Source of the DNA: Photorhabdus khanii NC19
GTDB lineage: Bacteria > Pseudomonadota > Gammaproteobacteria > Enterobacterales > Enterobacteriaceae
Direction: 5' to 3'
DNA: 47,367 bases
NCBI RefSeq assembly: GCF_000517265.1
Contig: NZ_AYSJ01000014.1
Span: forward strand, 313,705 to 361,071
Shown: positions 35,312-43,701 of the stretch, piece after piece
Layout: every line of letters starts with the position of its first letter
How positions within the stretch are numbered: the stretch's first letter is position 1
Notes under the pieces: generated by a model
Told to the model about the DNA's origin: nothing
Seen by the model: the letters and a program-made list of their open reading frames with translations, nothing else
Databases searched by the model: none
Translations under genes and position numbers: made by a program

Positions 35312-35605
35312 TCAGAGGGAATAATAGCTCAGTCTTGAAAAATAAGAATAAGAAGTGCGGATGTGTCAGTACCAGGGAAGCCTATAAAATAGGCAGCTTT
35401 ATAGCTAAAATAATAAAAAATAAACAGTAACGTAGTAATCAAAGTGAGGGGAAGATAAAAAATAGATAAACTGTGATGTGCTGATGTTGTGTAGAAAATC
35501 GTAGTAAAAATAACATATTGAATATAATAAAAATTCTAATAATTAAAGAAGTAAGAGTTGTTTTTTTATATACCAGGGAAACACCAATCTTGGGTTAACA
35601 CATAA
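35312..35605. other. dsdX-dsdA spacer, unusually long
   Basis: 294 bases with no gene. In E. coli the two genes are nearly contiguous. The spacer has a small stem GCCTA/TAGGC (about 35380-35396) without a T-run, so it is not an obvious terminator. dsdA may have its own promoter here. The region directly before dsdA has no clear ribosome binding site (AACACATAA before ATG). Confidence 0.5.
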
Positions 35606-36937
35606 ATGAAAAGTACTGAGATTCAACAATTACTAAATGAATATCCGTTAGTAAAAAATTTAATGGAATTGGAGGAAATCTTCTGGTTTAACCCTTGTAA
35701 CACCACGTTTAAAGAGGGATTACCTTTCGTGGGTTTGGATGCTAATGATGTCGGGGATGCTGAAGCGCGCCTGAATCGTTTTGCACCTTATTTATGTAAA
35801 GCTTTCCCGGAAACAGAAGCCACACATGGCTTTATTGAATCAGAGATAGTCGCTATTCCTGCGATGCAGAAAACACTGGAGCAACATTATGGTGTGGATA
35901 TCGCAGGAAAAGTTTTACTCAAAAAAGATAGTCACTTGCCCATTTCTGGTTCGATTAAAGCCCGTGGCGGAATTTATGAAGTATTAACTCACGCGGAAAA
36001 ATTAGCATTACAGGCTGGTTTGCTTTCTGAAAACGATGATTACAGCAAACTGTTTTCAGAAGAGTTCAGGCAGTTTTTTAATCAATACAGCATTGCTGTA
36101 GGCTCCACCGGTAATTTGGGGTTATCCATAGGTATTATCAGTGCGAAGCTGGGTTTTAATGTCAGTGTGCATATGTCTGCCGATGCCCGTGAATGGAAGA
36201 AGCAAAAGCTACGTTCACATGGGGTTAATGTTGTGGAGTATAAACAAGATTATGGGGTGGCCGTGGCCCAGGGCCGTAAAGAAGCGGAATCTAATCCCAA
36301 CTGTTTCTTTATCGACGATGAAAACTCCCAAACGTTGTTTCTGGGATATTCTGTAGCAGGTGAGCGGGTAAAAGCGCAGCTTGAGCAAATGAATAGGGTC
36401 GTTGATGAAGATCATCCATTATTCGTTTACCTGCCGTGTGGCGTTGGTGGTGGTCCTGGCGGTGTCGCGTTCGGATTGAAGTTAGCTTTTGGTGATCATG
36501 TGCATTGTATTTTTGCTGAACCTACCCATTCTCCATGTATGTTGTTGGGTGTATATACTGGTCTGCACGACAATATTTGTGTACAGGATATTGGTATCGA
36601 CAATATTACTGCTGCTGATGGTCTTGCGGTAGGAAGGGCTTCCGGCTTTGTTGGGCGCGCTATGGAACGCTTGCTGGATGGTTTTTATACCGTTCATGAT
36701 CAAGAAATGTATAACCTGTTGGGCTTACTTAATCGTGATGAGGGTATCCGATTAGAGCCTTCGGCGTTAGTTGGGATGGCTGGTCCTGCTCGTGTTAACG
36801 GGAACCTTGATTACTTGAGTAGTAAAAACCTTTCGGTGAACAAGATGAAACAGGCTACACATCTAGTCTGGGCAACCGGCGGTGGTATGGTGCCTGATGA
36901 TGAAATGACAAAATACCTGGCTGCCGCCAAAATCTAA
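35606..36937 (+). CDS. dsdA: D-serine ammonia-lyase (dehydratase) DsdA
   Basis: 443 residues (E. coli 442). PLP enzyme, fold type II, that turns D-serine into pyruvate and ammonia; it detoxifies D-serine and lets it serve as carbon and nitrogen source. The PLP lysine is Lys118 in [11 protein letters not shown], the same number as in E. coli, and the phosphate-binding glycine loop is seen in [15 protein letters not shown]. No damage is seen. With dsdC, dsdX and cycA it completes a D-serine pathway. Confidence 0.96.
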   Translation: MKSTEIQQLLNEYPLVKNLMELEEIFWFNPCNTTFKEGLPFVGLDANDVGDAEARLNRFAPYLCKAFPETEATHGFIESEIVAIPAMQKTLEQHYGVDIAGKVLLKKDSHLPISGSIKARGGIYEVLTHAEKLALQAGLLSENDDYSKLFSEEFRQFFNQYSIAVGSTGNLGLSIGIISAKLGFNVSVHMSADAREWKKQKLRSHGVNVVEYKQDYGVAVAQGRKEAESNPNCFFIDDENSQTLFLGYSVAGERVKAQLEQMNRVVDEDHPLFVYLPCGVGGGPGGVAFGLKLAFGDHVHCIFAEPTHSPCMLLGVYTGLHDNICVQDIGIDNITAADGLAVGRASGFVGRAMERLLDGFYTVHDQEMYNLLGLLNRDEGIRLEPSALVGMAGPARVNGNLDYLSSKNLSVNKMKQATHLVWATGGGMVPDDEMTKYLAAAKI

Positions 36938-36956
36938 TCGTAAGTAATTTGAAAGT

Positions 36957-37016
36957 ACCCGATTTGTATTATGAGTGTAATTCATTGGTGAATCTGTTCA
37001 AAATCGGGTCTTTTTA
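36957..37016 (+). terminator. Terminator of dsdA
   Basis: ACCCGATTT (36957-36965) pairs with AAATCGGGT (37001-37009), followed by CTTTTT. The loop is long (35 bases) but the stem is perfect and the T-run is in place. Confidence 0.75.
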
Positions 37017-37107
37017 TTGATGTCCTGCCGGCCTCCGGGCTATTGCTGAAAAACGCTTTGATTTGGTTTTCTACTCTGAAAAGTCATCTCCTTAATGCTT
37101 TTTACGT

Positions 37108-37138
37108 TATATTCCCGCCTGCATTTGGCGGGAATATA
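37108..37138. terminator. Strong hairpin after the phospholipase gene
   Basis: A perfect 12-base stem TATATTCCCGCC/GGCGGGAATATA with a seven-base loop lies 22 bases downstream of the minus-strand phospholipase stop. It has no T-run on that strand, so it may work as a weak terminator or as a transcript-protecting hairpin. Confidence 0.55.
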
Positions 37139-37159
37139 TCAGTACACTTGTTACTTACA

Positions 37160-38959
37160 TCAAGTATTTTTGTGATTAAATGAATGTGTTCCTGAATATT
37201 TCCACAACGGTTCCCAGTAGGATTCTATGAAAGCTTTCACCGCATCTTCTCCCTCAATAAGATAGTTGAACTCCGAAAGATACCCCGGATAGAGATTATC
37301 AGAACCAACCACGTAGAGTTCATCATCAATTATTGTTACTTTTGCATGATTTCCAGGAGCAGGGGGGACTTTGGGATATACCGGACCACTTGCTTTAATT
37401 AAGGATCGGAATGGGCGTCCTATAGCACCTACCTGTGGAGCTCTTTCAGAAAGAGACGGTTCTTTTAGCGTGGCAGTATAAGAATTTTCATCCGGGGTTG
37501 GCCATTTGTATGTAGTACCTTCAATCAAAAGATCTTCAGGTACTTTGTCTGTAAAGAAAAAAGGGGCAACTGCTATTCTTTTCAGTGCGGCTTGCCTGAT
37601 TCCATCCGGATCTTCCAGTTTCTCATCGGTATGCTCATCATGTGTTAAATAGTATTTAAATATTTCAAACGTTCTTTTGGCTCCAGAACCAAAAGAATAT
37701 TGATCACCAGCAGCACCTGCTGCTGCATCAAGTGGCGATACAACAATTTGAACTTCCAGCTCGGGGTTGGAAAGTAATGCTTCGATCAACCATCGGCACA
37801 CATGATGGTCTCGCCATTGTTTTTTCCATGCACTGACAAGATCTTGTTGGGACATGCGAATTTTTTTCTTTGCATTCTTTATTATAAACTCTTTCATTAT
37901 TTCAGAGCCTTTTTTATAATCCGTTCGCATATCAGGCCCAGACCAATATTTACCTACGGATAATATCCTGCTGGCTTTCTTATATTCTGGGTCCTTAGGT
38001 GGGTTTTTTAGGCATTCTTCTTTTTTTCTGTCTATATATTCAGTAATGTACTCTTTTTTTAATGGATCTTCCGGCTTTCCCACAATACCATTTGCATTAA
38101 TCCACCTATTTTTATCTATATCAAAGAATTCTTTAGTTAAGAGGTCTGTATTAGCCTGCCACATGTTATTTAAAAATAATTGTGAGCTTAATGATGCCGT
38201 TCCTATAACTTTAACTGAGACATCATGAACTGGAGGGTAATTTCTAAAAAGATCCATATTTAAATTATGGCCCCCGACAAATGACTCAATTCCATCAACG
38301 GCGATAATTTTTGTATGATTCCATGTCATTCTGGTATCAGCTTCTGGGATCATTTCCTCTGGCAGCAGCTTCTTATCTAATGATATTTTAAGCCCGTCTA
38401 CTATCCTGTAAAACCTACCAATCCATATTTCAGGTATACACTCCCAATTATCTCTCCTTTCCTGAATTAATTTGATAATATCATTCTTCAATGCCAGATA
38501 TTCAGGGGTACCTTCAAAATATGAATTCACACCGTTTAACAAAGATGTTGGTGTTTGAGCGAATAAGAACCTTATCTGAGTTCTGTCCTTCCTGTTGATT
38601 TTTTTTGTAAATGCGCTATCAATAGCTGATAGGATAACTTTCCTCCACTCTGCATCTGGGGCATTCAAGGAGGAAATATCACAGCGATAACGCATGTTTT
38701 CCAGAATGCTGACAATAGCATCTTCAAATTCCTCTGCTCTTTTAACAGCCTGTGGCATTATCTCCTTTCCAAAAGGAAGCCCCCATATTTTGGGAGTATC
38801 AAATATTTTTACATAGTTAATTCCACTTGTTTTATTAAAGTAACCATCTAGTTTTTTTTGTAAATTATCTAATAAATTCATATAGGTATTCTCCTCGCAA
38901 CAATTTTCTGACATATCAATTAACAGCCGGTCAGCATCAGGTAAGCCATTTGTAATCAT
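37160..38959 (-). CDS. Phospholipase D, Yersinia murine toxin (Ymt)-like
   Basis: 599 residues from the ATG at 38959 (a TTG two codons upstream is possible). Two HxKxxxxD catalytic motifs are complete: WNHTKIIAVDG (His215, Lys217, Asp222) and GNHAKVTIIDD (His538, Lys540, Asp545), each followed by GGHN or GSDN. The overall pattern, from the N-terminal NLLDNLQKKLDGYF and MRYRCDISSLN through MDLFRNYPPVHDVSV and PLDAAAGAAGDQYSFGSGAK to SEFNYLIEGEDAV, resembles Yersinia pestis Ymt, which protects the bacteria in the flea midgut. There is no signal peptide, as in Ymt. No secretion or VgrG/PAAR gene is next to it, so a type VI effector of the Tle5 kind is less likely but not excluded. The ribosome binding site is poor. 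Low GC fits acquisition by transfer. Confidence 0.87.
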   Translation of the reverse strand: MITNGLPDADRLLIDMSENCCEENTYMNLLDNLQKKLDGYFNKTSGINYVKIFDTPKIWGLPFGKEIMPQAVKRAEEFEDAIVSILENMRYRCDISSLNAPDAEWRKVILSAIDSAFTKKINRKDRTQIRFLFAQTPTSLLNGVNSYFEGTPEYLALKNDIIKLIQERRDNWECIPEIWIGRFYRIVDGLKISLDKKLLPEEMIPEADTRMTWNHTKIIAVDGIESFVGGHNLNMDLFRNYPPVHDVSVKVIGTASLSSQLFLNNMWQANTDLLTKEFFDIDKNRWINANGIVGKPEDPLKKEYITEYIDRKKEECLKNPPKDPEYKKASRILSVGKYWSGPDMRTDYKKGSEIMKEFIIKNAKKKIRMSQQDLVSAWKKQWRDHHVCRWLIEALLSNPELEVQIVVSPLDAAAGAAGDQYSFGSGAKRTFEIFKYYLTHDEHTDEKLEDPDGIRQAALKRIAVAPFFFTDKVPEDLLIEGTTYKWPTPDENSYTATLKEPSLSERAPQVGAIGRPFRSLIKASGPVYPKVPPAPGNHAKVTIIDDELYVVGSDNLYPGYLSEFNYLIEGEDAVKAFIESYWEPLWKYSGTHSFNHKNT

Positions 38960-39297
38960 AACCAATTTTTGAGGGGAGAGGGCTAAAAAAGATAAAACTG
39001 AGCTTCATTGCGCCCTTTCTAATGGCGTTAACGAAGAGCTTGCATGGATCGTTTAGAAAGAATGATGCTGGTGAACAGCATATGTCCTGACATCGAATGT
39101 CAGATCCCTCTTGTTTAATGTAACTGTGTAAGTTACATTAATTCATATCAGGCGGATCCCCCGTTGCTAAGGGTTTGAGAATGAATACATTCCCTGACCG
39201 ATGTTGTTTGCTGGCGGTATTACCTGGTTATGTACCTATTGATGATTTGCAACGAAGTGCATTTATTTAGTCCATAGTCCATATGAGAGAAAAAAAT
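38960..39297. other. Intergenic region upstream of the old yellow enzyme
   Basis: No intact gene. A 29-codon open frame at 39181-39270 (MNTFPDRCCLLAVLPGYVPI) has no known relative and may be residual coding DNA. The main feature is the palindrome at 39116-39140, listed separately, which probably controls the downstream gene. Confidence 0.4.
39116..39140. promoter_or_regulatory. Perfect palindrome, putative operator
   Basis: TAATGTAACT, five bases (GTGTA), AGTTACATTA: perfect ten-base arms. Lying about 160 bases before the old yellow enzyme gene, it is a likely repressor site. The half-site AGTTACAT resembles the AGTTATAT of the palindrome before the Rrf2-type gene at 41133, which suggests that the Rrf2 protein or another local regulator binds both. 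Confidence 0.55.
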
Positions 39298-40353
39298 ATG
39301 CCTACACTTTTTGACCCAATTCGCATTGGTGATCTCGACTTGCCGAACCGTATCATTATGGCTCCTCTGACGCGTAGCCGTGCAGTGGGAGAAGGACGTA
39401 TCCCCAATGCTCTGATGGCGGAATACTATGTTCAGCGCGTATCTGCTGGTTTGATTATTAGTGAAGCGACTTCAGTAACGCCACAGGGTGTGGGTTACGC
39501 TGATACTCCTGGCATTTGGTCAGACGAACAAGTTGCTGGGTGGCGGTTGGTTACGGATGCGGTACATGCTGCCGGTGGGCGTATTTTCATGCAGCTTTGG
39601 CATGTGGGGAGGGTATCGGATCCCGCTTTCCTTAATGGGGAGCGACCCGTGGCTCCAAGCGCGATTGCAGTTGATGGTCATGTCAGCTTATTACGCCCAA
39701 AACGTCCTTTTGTGGTTCCACGGGCTCTGGAATCGGATGAAATTCCCGGCATTGTCGAGATGTTCAGACGTGGAGCGGAAAATGCGAAAGTGGCAGGATT
39801 TGATGGCGTGGAAGTACATGGCGCCAATGGCTATTTGTTCGATCAATTCTTGCAAGATAATGCTAATTTTCGTACGGATCAGTACGGTGGTTCAGTAGAA
39901 AACCGGGCACGGTTGTTGCTGGAAGTGACAGATGCTTGCATTTCAGTCTGGGGAGCATCTCGTGTTGGTGTACATTTGTCACCACGTGGTGGTCATTACT
40001 CCATGGCGGATTCTAATCCTATGATGACTTTCGAATACGTCGCGCGTGAACTGGGTAAACGTGGAATTGCTTTCATTTTCTCACGTGATCCTGTTGTTGA
40101 CGGTGATTTGGGTAAGATGATAAAAGAAACTTTTGGGTCAACTTATATTGCCAATGAGGAACTGACAAAAGAGAGTGCCGCGCAAGCGCTTGCTGACGGC
40201 AGGGCTGATGCAGTGGCTTTCGGTCACTTGTTCATCTCTAACCCAGACTTACCTCACCGGCTTTTAATTGAAGCGCCATTTAACGACCAACAACCGGAAA
40301 CCTTTATGGCTCCTGGGCCTGTAGGCTATATCGATTATCCTGTGCTTACCTAG
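39298..40353 (+). CDS. Old yellow enzyme family oxidoreductase (NemA-like)
   Basis: 351 residues from the ATG at 39298, which has GAGAG upstream; the ATG at 39283 lacks a site. FMN-dependent ene-reductase, TIM barrel. Family motifs: FDPIRIGDLDLPNRIIMAPL at the N-terminus, QLWHVGR, the substrate-binding His/Asn pair in EVHGANGYLFDQFLQ and DQYGGSVENRARLLLE, and a phosphate-binding end around ADAVAFGHLFISNPDL. Such enzymes reduce activated alkenes, quinones, nitro compounds and maleimides; the true substrate is unknown. Forms a locus with the NTF2-like gene and the Rrf2-type regulator. Confidence 0.92.
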   Translation: MPTLFDPIRIGDLDLPNRIIMAPLTRSRAVGEGRIPNALMAEYYVQRVSAGLIISEATSVTPQGVGYADTPGIWSDEQVAGWRLVTDAVHAAGGRIFMQLWHVGRVSDPAFLNGERPVAPSAIAVDGHVSLLRPKRPFVVPRALESDEIPGIVEMFRRGAENAKVAGFDGVEVHGANGYLFDQFLQDNANFRTDQYGGSVENRARLLLEVTDACISVWGASRVGVHLSPRGGHYSMADSNPMMTFEYVARELGKRGIAFIFSRDPVVDGDLGKMIKETFGSTYIANEELTKESAAQALADGRADAVAFGHLFISNPDLPHRLLIEAPFNDQQPETFMAPGPVGYIDYPVLT

Positions 40354-40534
40354 GTAAGGGGATATCTTACCCACAATGGATAGCCTAAGATGAAAGATGT
40401 TCGAGTTATTTTCCGGGGATGTGAATTCAACGTTCCATAGAATTTCTTTACTGAACATTCCGGGATATCAGGTCGGCTCGTTTTACCAGAGTCGACCCTA
40501 TTTCATCGCGGGATAATTTGAAGGAGAAGTATCA

Positions 40535-40930
40535 ATGTCAGATTCATTAAATATATCTATTGTTCGTCGTTTTTACGATTCTATGGGGGATGTCGGTATT
40601 CTTCGCCAGATCATGGGGAGTGATATTGTTTGGGATATTACCGAAGGCTCTCGATATAGTGGGGTTTATGAAGGAATTGAAGATATATTGAATAATTTTT
40701 TTGTGCCACTTTTTAACGATACTGATGAATTCGTTGCAGATGGCTCTGAATATTTCGAGTCAGGTGATCATGTCATTGTATTGGGTAATTATTTGGGACG
40801 AGTAAAGAAAGGCAAACGATTTATTTCTCGTTTCGTTCATATATGGACAGTGCGGGATGGGCGGTTAATTAAATTACAGCAGGTTGCCGATACTCTTCAG
40901 ATTGAACGTGCCCATGCAAATCGTATCTAA
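40535..40930 (+). CDS. NTF2/SnoaL-like fold protein
   Basis: 131 residues with a strong ribosome binding site (AAGGAGAAG). The pattern IVRRFYDSMGDVGILRQIMG, then DIVWDI, GVYEGIEDILNNFFVPLF, SGDHVIVLGNYLGRV and FVHIWTVRDGRLIKLQQVAD is that of the cone-shaped NTF2-like/SnoaL family. Members include ketosteroid isomerases, polyketide cyclases and many proteins of unknown function found beside oxidoreductases. It lies 181 bases after the old yellow enzyme gene, same strand, and may act on the same compounds; that is inference only. Confidence 0.82.
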   Translation: MSDSLNISIVRRFYDSMGDVGILRQIMGSDIVWDITEGSRYSGVYEGIEDILNNFFVPLFNDTDEFVADGSEYFESGDHVIVLGNYLGRVKKGKRFISRFVHIWTVRDGRLIKLQQVADTLQIERAHANRI

Positions 40931-41057
40931 CCTGATATATCAAGCTCGTCACACTCGCTAAACCAGATAGTGATGTGGGTAACAGATCGGGAGGAGCAGG
41001 AATGTTAATCAGACAGATTGACATCCTGAATTTCACTATTTACTATGCGGCGAAATT

Positions 41058-41076
41058 AGTTATATATCATATAACT
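41058..41076. promoter_or_regulatory. Palindrome before the Rrf2-type gene
   Basis: AGTTATAT, ATC, ATATAACT: perfect eight-base arms, about 57 bases before the regulator start and overlapping its probable promoter (TTTTTTCTTATTTTCTGC-TATTCT follows). A likely autoregulatory operator. Confidence 0.55.
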
Positions 41077-41132
41077 TTTTTCTTATTTTCTGCTATTCTC
41101 AATGACATTTTTAAGATATACAGGGTTTTCTA

Positions 41133-41588
41133 GTGCCGACATCTACTCGTTTTGCCGTGGCTATTCATATTCTCACTGATATTGCGCTTCATCATGGTCA
41201 AGCTGTACGCTCCGAAGATATCGCAAAAAGTGTGAATACTAACCCAACGGTCGTTCGCCGGCTTCTGGGCGCCCTTGCAGAAGCCGGGTTGACCTACTCG
41301 CAAATGGGTCAGGGAGGGGGAGCGTTATTGGCCTGTCCACCGGAGCGAATCTCATTATTGGATATTTATCGTACAGTTGAAGATCCATTATATTTTACGT
41401 TGCACCGTTCTAAACCCAATCCCAAATGTTATATCGGACACAATATCACTCCGGTTTTAGAAGATGAGTTCTCGCGTATTACCTGTGTGTTGGAAGCTAC
41501 CCTGGCTGAAACGACAATTGCTGACATAGTCAATCGGGTTGAAGACTGTGCGGGTTTTCCTTTTAAGCAGTTGTCAGCAGATAAATAA
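41133..41588 (+). CDS. Rrf2-family transcriptional regulator (YwnA-like)
   Basis: 151 residues, GTG start. N-terminal winged helix (about 3-60: STRFAVAIHILTDIALHHGQ, SEDIAKSVNTNPTVVRRLLG, GLTYSQMGQGGGALLACPPE) as in Rrf2 proteins. The closely spaced Cys triplet that holds the iron-sulfur cluster in NsrR and IscR is absent: Cys appears singly in LLACPP, PKCYIG, ITCVLE and DCAG. It therefore fits the cluster-free YwnA/CymR-like branch. It follows the oxidoreductase and NTF2-like genes and is their likely repressor. Confidence 0.88.
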   Translation: MPTSTRFAVAIHILTDIALHHGQAVRSEDIAKSVNTNPTVVRRLLGALAEAGLTYSQMGQGGGALLACPPERISLLDIYRTVEDPLYFTLHRSKPNPKCYIGHNITPVLEDEFSRITCVLEATLAETTIADIVNRVEDCAGFPFKQLSADK

Positions 41589-41638
41589 TTAGCGCTTTTA
41601 TAGGCTCTTGTGGCACTTTACTGGGATTTTCAACTCCA

Positions 41639-42679
41639 TCAAGCACTTTGTCTTGGCTCAAATTTATACGAAAACAGGTGATATTGATTATTTTGATATT
41701 CTGGCTCATCTTCATCCTGTTTATTAAGTAGTTTTACCAGCCATTTTCCTGTGTCCTTGCCTATTTTGGGGTAATCAATGCGGATTGATGTCAGCGTTGG
41801 TTGCGTGTGATCACAGTTATCCGATCCTTCCAGACAGGCAACAGCCAGATCAGCCGGTATTTTAAGCAGACGACGCTGGCATTCAAACATGACTCCCAGA
41901 GCAATCACTTCATGGCTGCAAATCACGCCTTCCAATTCAGGTTGACGTAATAACATTTCGGCGATTGCCTGACAACCAAATTGCATACTGGCAGCATTTG
42001 GCGTAGTGATATTTTGGTCTGCGTTCTGATAGTGATGTAGCATGGCTTTATTCCAGCCATTAATTTGCTGATTTTGCAAACGATTATCCATTTGTGCGCC
42101 AATATAACCAATATGCTTCCGGCCTTTATTCAGCATATGCTCAGTCAGGGTATAAGCCGCTGCGGAAAAATCCGTTTCTATATTGATTGTTGTCTGTTGT
42201 TGATGAGATCCCGCGACATTGATAATCGGGATATTGATATGCGAAATATTGTCATAGGTTTTATCTGCCAGTTGAGAACCGAAGATAACCAATGCGGCTG
42301 CGTTGCTTTGCAGCAATGTCATGATAATTTCGGCTTCCTTATTGCGGTTATATTCATGACATCCGAGTAAAACCTGAAAGGAATGTTTATTCAGCACTTG
42401 TTGCAGGGACTGTATAAATGTGGCGCTGGCTCTATCTGTCAAAGACGGAACAAGAACCGCGATAATATTGCTTTGGCCGGAGGCAAGTACGCCGGCAGCG
42501 CCATTGGGGATATATCCCAACTCCTGTATGGCGTGTTCAATTTTTTCCCGTAATTTATCCGATACCATGTCTGGTGTTCTCAATGTGCGAGAGACCGTCA
42601 TTGAACCGACACCGGCATACTTAGCAACATCTTGTAATGTTACTCGCCCTGTATTACGGCGTTTTCGTGTCTTTTCCAT
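41639..42679 (-). CDS. LacI-family repressor (GntR-like)
   Basis: 346 residues from the ATG at 42679. N-terminal LacI headpiece VTLQDVAKYAGVGSMTVSRT with hinge YIPNGAAGVLASGQSNIIAV, then a periplasmic-binding-protein fold (about 65-335). The sequence resembles the gluconate repressor GntR/IdnR branch, but its neighbours are PTS genes and not gluconate genes, so the inducer is unknown. It is divergent from the PTS operon with two TAGCGCTA palindromes between, its likely operators. The ribosome binding site is weak. Confidence 0.88.
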   Translation of the reverse strand: MEKTRKRRNTGRVTLQDVAKYAGVGSMTVSRTLRTPDMVSDKLREKIEHAIQELGYIPNGAAGVLASGQSNIIAVLVPSLTDRASATFIQSLQQVLNKHSFQVLLGCHEYNRNKEAEIIMTLLQSNAAALVIFGSQLADKTYDNISHINIPIINVAGSHQQQTTINIETDFSAAAYTLTEHMLNKGRKHIGYIGAQMDNRLQNQQINGWNKAMLHHYQNADQNITTPNAASMQFGCQAIAEMLLRQPELEGVICSHEVIALGVMFECQRRLLKIPADLAVACLEGSDNCDHTQPTLTSIRIDYPKIGKDTGKWLVKLLNKQDEDEPEYQNNQYHLFSYKFEPRQSA

Positions 42680-42807
42680 CAATATTTTTCTATTTTTTTC
42701 ATTAACGGCTATGAATTTGACGGTAGGATTCTACCTTATCTCAGGCAAGTCGTGGGAAAAAAACCATGATGTGTTTTTCGTATTCAGGTAAATCGATTAG
42801 ATAACAA

Positions 42808-42821
42808 TGATAGCGCTATCA
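42808..42821. promoter_or_regulatory. LacI-type operator 1
   Basis: TGATAGCGCTATCA is a perfect 14-base palindrome with the central CG of LacI-family operators. It lies in the divergent region between the repressor and the PTS operon. Confidence 0.7.
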
Positions 42822-42842
42822 CAATAATGAATTACGATGATA

Positions 42843-42855
42843 GATAGCGCTACCA
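42843..42855. promoter_or_regulatory. LacI-type operator 2
   Basis: GATAGCGCTACCA repeats the core of operator 1 with one change. The centres are about 33-34 bases apart, roughly three helical turns, so two dimers could bind on the same face of the DNA. Confidence 0.6.
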
Positions 42856-42927
42856 TTTGTGATTAATATCTCTGGAGAGAGGACAGGGGTATAGAAGACG
42901 GAACACAATTTCAACCAGGAGAAACTG

Positions 42928-43371
42928 ATGCTAAAAACTTTACTTACCCGTAATGTGATCCAAGTGATCCCTGACGCTAAAGATTGGCGCGAAGCTATTG
43001 CTATTGCTTGCCAGCCTCTGGTGGCAAACCATTCAATCTCACTCCGTTATATTGATGCTATTTACTGCTCTCATGAGGCCATTGGGCCCTATTACGTTGT
43101 CGGGCCGGGAATTGCTATGCCACATGCCAGACCTGAGGAGGGGGTCAACAAATTGTCTTTAGCATTAACCGTTATTAGCAACGGTGTTGAATTTGGTTCT
43201 GAAGAAAATGATCCGGTCAAGCTATTGATTGTCTTAGCAGCGACTGACAGCAATAGCCATATCGAAGTGATTTCTCAACTTGCTGCACTGTTTGATAATC
43301 AACAAGATACGGCGCTGCTGATAGGCGCTAAAAGTAAAGAAGAAATTCTTTTCGTTATTAACAAATACTAA
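42928..43371 (+). CDS. PTS IIA component, ascorbate/mannitol-fructose type (UlaC-like)
   Basis: 147 residues, cytoplasmic. Carries phosphate from HPr to the IIB protein; the active His66 sits in GPGIAMPHARPEEGV. Ribosome binding site CAGGAG. Same type as UlaC/SgaA and the IIA domains for mannitol and fructose. First gene of the IIA-IIB-IIC operon, probably repressed by the divergent LacI-type protein. Confidence 0.9.
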   Translation: MLKTLLTRNVIQVIPDAKDWREAIAIACQPLVANHSISLRYIDAIYCSHEAIGPYYVVGPGIAMPHARPEEGVNKLSLALTVISNGVEFGSEENDPVKLLIVLAATDSNSHIEVISQLAALFDNQQDTALLIGAKSKEEILFVINKY

Positions 43372-43401
43372 TTTGTTATTTTTTTGTTATGGGAAAACAG
43401 T

Positions 43402-43689
43402 ATGAAAATCACAGTCGTTTGCGGAAATGGGTTAGGTACCAGCCTGATAATGGAAATGAGCATTAAAAATATTCTGAAAGAGATGGGGATAGATGCTGGC
43501 GTTGATCATGTTGATCTGGGTTCAGCAAAAGCAACTCAAAGTGATATTTTTGTTGGTACTAAAGATATTGCAGAACAACTGGTTGCTCAGGCAGTCGATG
43601 GCAAAATTGTTGCACTGGACAATATGGTGGATAAAGCCGCAATGAAAGCGCGTCTGTCCGTGGCGTTAGCCGAACTTGGTGCGTTGTAA
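43402..43689 (+). CDS. PTS IIB component, lactose/ascorbate type (UlaB-like)
   Basis: 95 residues. MKITVVCGNGLGTSLIMEMS has the phosphorylated Cys7 in the CGNGLGTS loop. The ATG at 43402 is used; a TTG six codons earlier belongs to the same open frame but does not match the family. It passes phosphate from the IIA protein to the sugar held by the IIC protein. Confidence 0.9.
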   Translation: MKITVVCGNGLGTSLIMEMSIKNILKEMGIDAGVDHVDLGSAKATQSDIFVGTKDIAEQLVAQAVDGKIVALDNMVDKAAMKARLSVALAELGAL

Positions 43690-43701
43690 CCGGAGGCTGT
43701 C

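Noticed and set aside
37160-38959. Type VI secretion effector (Tle5) reading of the phospholipase D
   Set aside because: No VgrG, PAAR, immunity or tail genes are adjacent, and the overall pattern is closer to Ymt. It remains a second option only.
40931-41132. Additional small gene between the NTF2-like and Rrf2-type genes
   Set aside because: No open frame with a start and ribosome binding site; the stretch holds the palindrome and promoter.
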